From Rhododendron vialii (taxonomy: Eukaryota > Streptophyta > Magnoliopsida > Ericales > Ericaceae), in assembly GCF_030253575.1 (NCBI RefSeq), contig NC_080557.1, forward strand, positions 36,692,001-36,756,000: a stretch of DNA of 64,000 nt. The letters are read 5' to 3'. Position numbers and translations under genes: made by a program. The notes beneath the pieces were generated by a model. That model was not told the DNA's origin. It saw only the letters and a list, made by a program, of their open reading frames with translations, and ran no database searches. Each line of letters begins with the position of its first letter. Position 1 is the stretch's first letter. Below are positions 55,888 through 64,000 of this stretch, in pieces.

Positions 55888-56846
55888 GGCTCCGTTTGTT
55901 TCTTCGTAAAACATTTTATGATGTAATATATTCTTTCGGTAAATAATTTTACCAAAAACTGTGACGCCCCGCCCTTGGAAGTTCCAGGTAATGGTCGACC
56001 GGCCTGAGGGCGATTGGGACCCGTGCGGGGGCTATCTGATCGGTGACCAGAGGGGTCAGCCGGGGGTGATCCCACATCGCTTGGTGAAGTACAAGTTGTG
56101 TGGTATAAATAATAGATCATGCCCTATCTTGTACAAGGCCTTTTAAAGCCGTAAGGGCGGGCCAAAGTGTGTTGAAACTTTGCAGTTAAGCGTACTCTTT
56201 CTGGAGCAATCCAGGGATGATGACCTCACTGGAAAGTCTATGGGCTTTGGGCGTCCAAATCGGACAATATTGTACAAGGTTGGAGTGGGTTGTTACAAAA
56301 ACAATCTTATTGTCTTTATTTTTGGGTGTTTGGTTGACAAATAAAAATTAGGTAGTTTTTATTGAAACAGCTATCCAACCTTTTAAAAAGAAAATTGACT
56401 TGAGCTGTAGTGGTTTTGCATAAACATAGCCACGAATACACACGGGTAAATATAAATGTAGACACACACGTGTGTATATATGTAGCTAGGTATATACAAA
56501 CTGACACAGAGAGCAAGTTTATGCATGAACTTTGTACTGTAAGACACACATGATAATCAGTTCATGCAAATTTTGTCGAATTTCTGATTGACCAATTTTT
56601 TTTTTTTTGGTCGGGTATTGATCCCCAATGGTCCTCGTTTGATATTGTTCCCATGGAGAGATTGGTGCACGAGAAATGTGCTTTCATGGGTTGTCGGATA
56701 TTGATCCCAAAAAATGTGGGGTTTCTTCAAAGAAAACGTTCTATGTGTAAATGTTTTTTGCACTTTTTATCCAAACAAACAAGGGAAATGGGTAAAGCAT
56801 TTAAGCATTTAGATGGAAAGCATTTTACTCTAAAACAAACAGAGCC
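55888..56846. mobile_element. Tourist-like MITE, TSD TTA, holding a solo LTR
   Basis: Ends GGCTCCGTTTGTTTCTTCGT and AAAACAAACAGAGCC are inverted repeats. TTA flanks both sides (55885-55887 and 56847-56849). A Cassandra-type solo LTR (55960-56297) is nested inside; without it the element would be about 615 bp. Confidence 0.75.
55960..56297 (+). mobile_element. Cassandra-type TRIM solo LTR with 5S rRNA-like promoter, TSD AAAAC
   Basis: 338 bp from TGTGACGCCCC to GTTGTTACA, flanked by AAAAC on both sides (55955-55959 and 56298-56302). It contains the 5S rRNA gene's internal-promoter words: CAGTTAAGCGTACTC (box A, near 56183) and GGGATGATGACCTCACTGG (box C, near 56214). A TATAAATA box lies at about 56104 in the GTGGTATAAATAATAG context, along with the CCCACATCGCTTGGTGAAG block common in these LTRs. 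Cassandra elements are non-coding TRIMs with 5S-derived LTRs. It is a fossil solo copy. Confidence 0.75.
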
Positions 56847-56849
56847 TTA

Positions 56850-57700
56850 ATGTATTTTTTTCTAATAAAAATACCAAGCAAAAACCACCCATAGGTGAAG
56901 GGACATAGAGACAATGGTGGACAGCCGACCCCACTAGTTGTCAAATTTTTATAGAAATAGGTATAATTTTTACGTCATTTTCACTAATTTGACCCCACTT
57001 TAAAATTTATTTTAGCCCTACCCCATATAAAGGTTTTGTACTTAGGGAAAAAATTAGTCAAAATAGAATTTTCACCCACAAAATTCTCAAACATAGCGCT
57101 AGTTTGTTCGTTCCTCAAAGAAATCAAGGGTTTTTGAAATCATTATAAACGAGGCTACCATCCATTCTTTCCAAAGTACGAAAAGTCATCGAGGTCAATT
57201 GTAAATCGAAGCTACATTTTGTTATTAATATATATCTACTTTTTGATTAACTTTTTAATCCTAATTGTTTCTTTCAATTAACAACTAGAAAAGTGAATTA
57301 CACATAATTCAAATTTCTGACCCCACTTATCAAATCCTCGCTCCGCCATTCACTATCATATACCCAAGTTCCCTACGGTGGGGTAATCTTCGGCCATCAT
57401 ACTCTCTCTCTCTCTCTCTCTCCATCCAATGAACTTTCCCTTAGTTTTTGCCATGGGTGAATGACTCTCTCTCTCTCCAATGAACTTTCCCTTAGTTTTT
57501 GCCATGGGTGAATGACGATCAATATGCTTTGGGTTGACTATCCCTATTGAGCCAAAGAAATAAGTTGAAGATCTCAATTATGGATCCCTAGAACAAGAAT
57601 TTGTTTGAGTAATATGCGACTTTGTTGTATTTGCACACCTGTGGGACTAACAAACTCTACGGTAAATGTATTTTAACGTAGAGTAAAATACGAGCTATGG
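56850..57700. other. Stretch without a recognised gene, with a short tandem repeat
   Basis: AT-rich. Within 57405-57515 a CT run plus the block CCAATGAACTTTCCCTTAGT is repeated twice. No domain was seen in any frame. Confidence 0.5.
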
Positions 57701-57717
57701 TGTCTAGAAGTTATGAA

Positions 57718-58128
57718 GCACTGACACTCCAAAAGGGTGCCGTATTCACGTATTGGACATGTGGACATGGCGGGGACATGTATTGGACACGCCACGTAGC
57801 GTGTCCCATAATTTTTTGATAGAGGACACGCAGGGAACAGACCGGGAACACGGTTGGGGTCAAAATGTAATATTTATAATTTTGGAGGGTTAATATAAAA
57901 TTATTTAAAATATTTGAATTAAACTGTAATTATGCCTTTAGAAAAAAATTATTCAATTTGTGAAATTATTCATATACAATGGCTCTTATGGAGTATTTTA
58001 TTATATCTGTTTAATTTTTTAATTGATTTATACACGTGGCGTGTCCCTCGCCGTATTCGTATTGCCATTTTTTTAAAATTGTCGTGTTCCGTATCCATGT
58101 CTGTATCCGTGGTACATAGTCTAGAAGT
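57718..58128. mobile_element. Foldback-type MITE with ACACGCCACG/CGTGGCGTGT words
   Basis: Left GGTGTCTAGAAGTTATGAAG, then the GGACACGCCACGTAGCGTGTCC block, pair imperfectly with TACACGTGGCGTGTCC and GTGGTACATAGTCTAGAAG at the right. The middle is AT-rich. Ends are approximate. Confidence 0.55.
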
Positions 58129-58302
58129 CATCTGTTCTTTTGAGTTCCGATCGATAATATTTTTGGTTGAAACGAAGATTATATTTCGGATTTGTACGTC
58201 GTTATGGCGATTTACCCCGCGTGAGCAGTATCAATTGCCTCCAATCCATACTTCAAGTTCGGAAGGCCGGGCTAATTGAAAGGGGGAATATAAACCCTTC
58301 CT

Positions 58303-58525
58303 CCTTGAAGCGACACAGTCCTACTATGTTTCGTAGAATACTACTACTAGTCTACTACTACTACTTCTTCTTCTCCTCATATGACCTCTATCGTCATCGT
58401 TGTTTTAATCACCATCAACAACTATCAGGTTTCTATCTCGATCTCTCTCTATTTTCCCGTACATCAGCCATGAACAAATCGAACAAAGAAGCAAAGAAAG
58501 GGAGAGAGACTGACCTCGCGCAGCT
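58303..58525 (-). pseudogene. CWC22 5'-end fragment (fifth CWC22-related piece)
   Basis: On the minus strand it starts in the CT-rich 5'UTR (near 58525), has an ATG at 58471 in the ATGGCTGATG context, and ends with the block GGACTGTGTCGCTTCAAGGA, which matches the end of the CWC22 N-terminal segment (GGACTGTGTCGTTTCAAGGA, VSFQG). It is diverged and stops there. It is a truncated remnant. Confidence 0.75.
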
Positions 58526-58539
58526 ATCTTCGAGATAGA

Positions 58540-58675
58540 GTGTAATTCCAATAGCACAAAGACTAATTCCAATAGAATTGGTAGAGTTTAATTCTAATAG
58601 CACAAGACTAATTCTAATAGCACAAGACTAATTCCAATAGCACAATACAGAGAGATTAATTCCAATAGCACTCCA
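58540..58675. repeat. Imperfect tandem array of GACTAATTCCAATAGCACA
   Basis: About five diverged units of roughly 19-24 bp. Single units recur on the far side of the neighbouring element (59573-59600 and near 59641), so that element landed inside this array. Confidence 0.8.
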
Positions 58676-59564
58676 GGGATTGTGCTGCACAGCAAAACAA
58701 CGTCATTTGACACTGTGCTGGTCCAAGTTTTTCTGCCAACAAGAGCTCTGTTTAGCTGCCCAAAATTCTATAATTTCACATTATACCCAAATCAAAACAG
58801 AGTATTTCACCACAGTTTTCGATGTCTGATGGACAACCAAAGATGAACAAATATGTATTTCAGCACAGTATTCCGCTGGGAACAAATCAAGTCCACTAGG
58901 CACAAATCAAAACAGAGTTAAACATCCCAAAGTTTTAATCAACTGGGCAACAAAACAATATGAACTGGGCAACCATAGCTTCGGTCAATACCAGCTTATT
59001 CAATTAATTTTTTAGAACCAAAGCAAAACCAAGTGCCTTTTGCTTTTCTAATTTTTTAAGAGCAACAAACGCAAATAAACTAATGTTTATGACCACTAAC
59101 TTTCACACACATATTTCAAACCCCTGTTTGCTAAATGACTACTAACAGTTAGATACAACTGTCATATGTCTTTTCTTTTTCTCAAATCATGAGTATAATT
59201 TCATAAATCAAAAGTTCTGGCATGCCTTTTTGAACGGTTTTGGAGACCTTCTCCGGTGGAGGATCGATCAGAGGTAGAAGGAATCAAAGATGGAGAAGCA
59301 ACAATAGGAGTCCATGAGGGAGGAGGAGGAGGAACGATTTTGGCAGGAGGAGTAGGAGTCGATGGTTTTGGCGGGAGTGGATGAGGGATTGGGAGAGATG
59401 TTAGGGTTTTTCTCTATTGATTAAGATGCCGTCGTTCTGTTTTGTGGATATAATGTGAAATTGCAGAATTTTGGGTAGCCAAACGGAGCCCATGTTTAGC
59501 TGAAAAACTTGGACCAACACAGTGTCAAAACGACGTCGTTTTGCCGTGCAGCACAATCACCAGA
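58676..59564. mobile_element. DNA element with ~95 bp terminal inverted repeats
   Basis: Left ATTGTGCTGCACAGCAAAAC, then ACACTGTGCTGGTCCAAGTTTT, and the right-hand complement (AAAACTTGGACCAACACAGTGT, then GTTTTGCCGTGCAGCACAAT) pair over about 95 bp up to AGCTGCCCAAAATTC. The interior has no transposase. An exact TSD was not fixed; both sides carry CCAG. Confidence 0.75.
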
Positions 59565-59569
59565 TCCAG

Positions 59570-61370
59570 CACAAGACTAATTCCAATAGCACTAGGATTT
59601 GGTAGAGTTTTAAAAAGGTGTGAGAATTGATCTTGTCCTTCAATCCAATAGCACTTGTGATAGGTGTAATCCTTGTTGGTTTAGTATTTGGATTAGGGAT
59701 CATCATCGTCCGATCACTCTCTCTTTTCTTTTCTTTTCTTTTCTATATTGGGAAATTATATGATCAACCATATTTATTCATGGGTACGGAGGGCATTACA
59801 AGCAATTTCGTCACATAAAAACATGATGAATGATTCAAAACTACCAATCATCTAGACACGAGCACATGCATATTGCATGCACAAATGAAACATATTCCAA
59901 AGCATATCGAAAAATAAGTTCGGCTATGGGATCAGTCGCAGATGTGATAATAGAGGGATCCTAAGGGAAACATAGTCCAAACCATAGGAAAATGTGCAGC
60001 TGAAATCGACCGACAATGATAACGGTACCGTAACAAAGCTGTACATAAAATGTGCAGCGGCATGTGGGGCCCATTTTTGGGTTCCACACAAATACTTCGT
60101 CCCGTTCATTAATTTTAAAGTAATTTTTTGAGTGGTCCTAAAAAAAAAATCAACTAAATTAGATATGCATAAGTGGTTGATCGAACCTTCAAAGTTTCAT
60201 TCAGAATTTAGCCAAATCATGGCAAAAAAATACTGTAGCATGCCAAAATTTGGCTTTGACACCCATCATTGGTGATGCTCTAATATGTACACTCCTAAAT
60301 CCTAATCCTATACAGTACAACTTAACGATTACTTTATGCTCTGGTTGGAACTCATGGAAAGCGAGGAAATAGAAAGAAAAATAATTAAGAAGAAAAATGG
60401 AAGAAAAGAAGGGGGAAAATTTTACTATTCTTAGAACAGTATTTTCCATTTTCTCTCATATTTCCTCTAAAACCAAACATATGAAAGGGAAATTTTTTAA
60501 ACTTTATCTTCTTTTTCCTTCTTTTTCGCATGTTCCAAACAAAGCAATTACAGACGAAATTAATGATCAATTTTTTTGAATATTCCAAGGACGCAAGTTA
60601 TTTTATTAAAGATTCTAAAACCCGTTGCTCACCAAGTTTTAAAGTTTTAGAATACGGTCTTTAACTTTTGTTAACAAATACTCCTAGATAATGGTAAACT
60701 AAATATCACGTCAAACGAATTAATTACCTATGTTAAACGAATCGTAGGTACATTACCATACGAACGTCGTCGTAGCTATCTTATACCTAAATAATTTTTA
60801 ATCAGCTTCTATAATTGAGTCTCGTTATCTCCATTGGAGAACATTCATTTAGAACAATAAATGCTTGTCTTTTCCATTTGTGTAGACTGTCGAGTCGATA
60901 TTGAACTTATAATTATGTACATCTTTTATCAACACCTAGTGTCTTCTCCGCCTTACAAGATTGAACTTAATTATAATGATCATTTGTTGTATAACTAAAA
61001 CTCAAGTTCATAATAATAATTTTAAGAGGGTTGGTCCTCATGCCATAATAGCTTATTTGTGTAAATCTGATACGACTGGTGATAGACGGAGTCCTAGTTG
61101 GCTTAGAATGGGTTAGTGGTCTTCTTTGTCCGTTCGGTTTGGATTTTGAAAGAGGGTTTTGAGAGTGTAATGCAGAAGACTTGTTCATTTTTAGTGCTTT
61201 GCATCTCAATCTCCAACAGGTACGTAACATAACGGAGAAATAGGGTAGTAAATCGTAATCGTAGGTACACGTGGGTAATTTATATGATTACACAAAACAT
61301 TAGGGTGAACCGCGCAATTACCCCTTCTCCTTGCACTACACCGCCTCTCACGTCTTTTTCCGCCATCGCA
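59570..61370. other. Stretch without a recognised gene
   Basis: AT-rich, with short frames lacking domains. An interrupted CTTTT run lies near 59720-59745. Mutually complementary G/A-rich and T/C-rich words near 60385-60560 suggest a further AT-rich MITE, not delimited. Confidence 0.4.
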
Positions 61371-61379
61371 TACAAAGGG

Positions 61380-61602
61380 AGGAGTTTGTTTCTTCACGTA
61401 CACTTCGAATTGAAGACTCTCTCTCGCTCTAGGGTTACAGAGTGAGTCCTTCTCGCTCTATGGTTACAGAGTTAGTCGCTCTAGGGTTGTTTAATGGACG
61501 CTGATTTTGATGTGTTGTTTGGCTGCAGGACTCTTCTGATGCGATCCTGACGACCGACGACGTCTGAAAGTGTTTAATTGAGCTGGTTTTGTCGTTCGCG
61601 AA
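61380..61602 (+). promoter_or_regulatory. Possible 5'UTR of a gene lying mostly to the right
   Basis: It is CT-rich with two tandem 28-30 bp units containing CTCGCTCTAGGGTTACAGAG. An acceptor-like GGCTGCAG at 61522-61531 is followed by a short block ending CGCGAACAG and a GTTAGGG donor-like word at 61603. This is typical of plant 5' leaders with a leader intron. No coding exon could be linked to it within the window. Confidence 0.35.
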
Positions 61603-61604
61603 CA

Positions 61605-62980
61605 GGTTAGGGTTTCCGATTTTGTTCGTGTCTACTTTTGGGCTGAAATTTTTATTTATGACTGATTGAAATTGGGGCTTTGGATCTCAGTTGCTAGGTT
61701 TTTTTTTATTTTGGTTAGGAAGTTTTGATCTTTCTTTGTCCTGGGTTCCTGAGTTGAAATTCATTTCATTATTGGTGTGACAATTTGGGTAGACTTGAAG
61801 ATATTGTTGTTTTTATGAACGGACCAAAATAAAGAAGATTCCCAGTGGCCCAGGAATTGATTGCTGTGGGTAACTGTGTTTGCTTTCCTTTTGTTTTGTT
61901 ATATTCTTTTGGTAGAATTACCATTTACCAAGGTTGTTAAAACGGGATACGTTTCGTCTATCAATTTACTATTTTTTCATGTTTTGTATTTTGTTGGGAT
62001 TAGATACGATAACCACTGAATATTGAATACCCAGTTTGAATACAAAATTTTCTGCTAAAACTGTTGATGCAATTTGCTCATCAACTATATGTCACTTCTA
62101 ATAAGTTAAAGATCATGTATCGTATCAGGGATGGGCAAGAATATTAACTTTAACATAAGACACGTTTAGATATGCGTATTGGTTTTACCGCTGATCCAAC
62201 CAAAACGTTGGATATATGTATTGATTTTACCTCTAAACGTTTCAAATTGGTATAATGGGATAAGTAACATAGGGTAAACACTGAGAATTGCTACATGGAA
62301 GTAGTGCTTTCAGCAAAATAGATTGAGGGTTTGCTTATTTGGCTCACTTAAAGCTTGGGAAGATTAGTTATACCTTCCGTGTGAAGTTGGGCATTAGATG
62401 GTAGCATCCCAATGGAACTATGGTACATTAGTCACCAAATCCAGTTTTCCATTATATCTCAAAAGCAGGATAATTGCTTCCACTCTTACCAGCAGAGTTA
62501 CTTCAGGCAGCTTCCTGGCCCATCCCCTCTTCTTTCCCATTTTTGGGATGGCTTACTTTCATCTTATGAATGGAAGTAATTGGTATATATTATATAATTC
62601 TGCTATCCTTTTCAAGGTAAATGAAAATGGATGTGTGTGTTTTGGGCGGCTGCAATTGTCTTCTAGTTGTCAATTGGAAGTTATTGCCTTCTGGAGATTA
62701 AAAGGGAATCTAATGAAAAATGACGAACCTCAAGGGTGTGCTGCACGTATCTTTCTCAAGTCAAGTCAAAATATAACAACCTGTTTTGGCTGGTTAGTCC
62801 GAGTTGAAAGAGATCGGTCTCTGCACCCTGTTCCACATATGATAGGAAAGAGGTAGTTGTGAACCCTTATTAGAAAAGAGGTATTAATTAACTTATCACA
62901 ACATGTGACATATATTTACCTTTTATCTGCATACAGTATAATAAATATATGTACAATATACATGGCAATATTCCTGGAAA
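61605..62980. other. Stretch without a recognised gene
   Basis: An open frame at 62398-62856 (152 residues) has no recognisable domain and ordinary composition for chance. If 61380-61602 is a leader, this may be its intron. Confidence 0.4.
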
Positions 62981-62981
62981 G

Positions 62982-63535
62982 CAATGTTTTAAAAACTAGA
63001 CTGGTTGGACGGCCAGTTAGACTGGTTGGACCGTCGACTAGGCCTCGCTCCAACCAGCAACCCATAGAAACCACAAGCGGGTCAGCCGAACTGTAAGGCA
63101 ATTTGAACTCTGAATGGCGTTGAGTACTGCTGCAGCTTTAATTGCACAGCCACTTGGTGACATTTGGTTTGACCACTGCGTTGAGCCAGCCACACAAACC
63201 CAGTGAAAGGTTGAGAAAACTTTATAGACTCGAGGACTTGCTCAAAGCTGATTTCTAGCAATGTGGGATCTTATCAGAAATGCCAGATGTGCAAAACTTT
63301 GGGGAAAGCCAACTCCTCCGATATCAAATGATGTGGGATACAAATTATCCTTGCCTTATTTAACACATGTACCGTTTGATGAAATAATTTTAGTTTGTAT
63401 ATAATTTATTTATAATTGACATAATAATGACATCATGGTTCAATTCCAGTTCAACCGTGGTTGAACTAGTGACCCGTCCGCCTCGTCTGCCTGACTCCTT
63501 TTTCGGTTTGCTCAAGGGTCCGGTTTTTAAATAAT
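62982..63535. mobile_element. MITE with TTTTAAAAAC / GTTTTTAAAT ends
   Basis: Left TTTTAAAAACTAGACTGG and right CCGGTTTTTAAATA, with interior complementary words around GGTTCAACC. It matches the common plant plan of repeats with TTTTAAAAACCGGACC ends. Ends are approximate and no TSD was confirmed. Confidence 0.5.
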
Positions 63536-63539
63536 TGCT

Positions 63540-64000
63540 GGAGGAGTTATTGTGCTCTTGCTGTGTATTTATCGTGAGAATGTGTCCCTAGTTCTTGGAT
63601 GGTAGCGGTTAATGGCGTAGCAATTGCTTATCATGCCAAGTAATGGTGGGGAGTGTAGTGATCCCATTTTCTAGTGTAGGATAGAGAAGGGTCCAATAAC
63701 TCATTTATAATGAATTGTGAAGAGTCATGGTGATGGAACTATGGCTCGTAATTTGAAAAGCCTATAAATTATTTGGTGTAAGAAGCTCCTTTGATAGGTT
63801 ATTTTGGTGTGTTTATGTCATCATGCTCCACTTACTATTTTCTATTCACAAGTTTAGTTTTCAGGGTGGGTTATTTATTTGAGGAGTTTAGTTAACATAA
63901 TGCTTGGAATTGTCCTTGGCTCGGCCTGGTCCCTTCCATTCATTTTTCCGTACTAGTTTACACATTTGTAGTAACCCGTTCCTATTTCTAGGGGTTTGTG
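63540..64000. other. Right edge without a recognised gene
   Basis: No domain, repeat or splice pattern was recognised in the last 460 bases. Confidence 0.4.

Noticed and set aside
62398-62856. 152-residue open frame near the right edge
   Set aside because: No recognisable domain, no splice context, ordinary composition; length is possible by chance in 64 kb.

Overview
The window is nuclear DNA of a flowering plant. It carries a plant-type 13-exon chaperonin gene, plant GH35 beta-galactosidase exons, an IRX15-type cell-wall gene fragment, a JmjC (JMJ25/IBM1-like) fragment and a dense load of plant MITEs and LTR elements. It looks like a core eudicot, perhaps Ericales, but nothing here proves the order. 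Gene density is low. Only two genes look intact: CCT8 (chaperonin theta subunit, + strand, 25414-33834) and one intronless CWC22-like splicing-factor gene (+ strand, 48839-50602).

Layout. 1-6440: an AT-rich repeat that recurs at 44.7-47.4 kb, then nested Harbinger/Tourist DNA elements with a truncated transposase and an inserted 1.7 kb solo LTR. 7.0-19.7 kb: minus-strand gene fragments, namely E2F/DEL DNA-binding-domain exons, a CWC22 3' end, JmjC exons and an unrecognised host exon split by two LTR insertions, one of them a young small Copia element. 20.4-22.1 kb: a second CWC22 copy on the minus strand with a broken N-terminus. 22.2-25.35 kb: a large palindrome that forms the 5' region of both this CWC22 copy and CCT8. 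25.4-33.8 kb: CCT8. 34-41 kb: mostly MITEs, plus a Pack-MULE carrying an IRX15-like fragment (40104-41041). 41-44.6 kb: a Copia LTR fragment and a truncated beta-galactosidase pseudogene. 44.7-48 kb: the repeat seen at the left edge, carrying a hAT-like insert and a 1.7 kb hairpin MULE. 48.1-54.3 kb: the second CWC22 arm, including more E2F and CWC22 fragments. 54.3-64 kb: a 5S-bearing Cassandra-type solo LTR, MITEs, a fifth CWC22 piece and what may be the 5' end of a gene lying to the right.

How the parts relate. The CWC22/E2F region at about 17.0-22.2 kb (minus) and 48.8-54.3 kb (plus) forms a large inverted duplication around CCT8. The promoter and first part of the 5'UTR are shared by three transcription units: CWC22 copy 1, CCT8 and CWC22 copy 2. 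In copy 1, one MITE sits at the TATA box and another in the 5'UTR, and its reading frame is broken. Copy 2 keeps an open frame. CCT8 would act in the cytosolic TRiC/CCT folding complex and CWC22 in the spliceosome; the link between them here is shared regulatory DNA, not a shared pathway.
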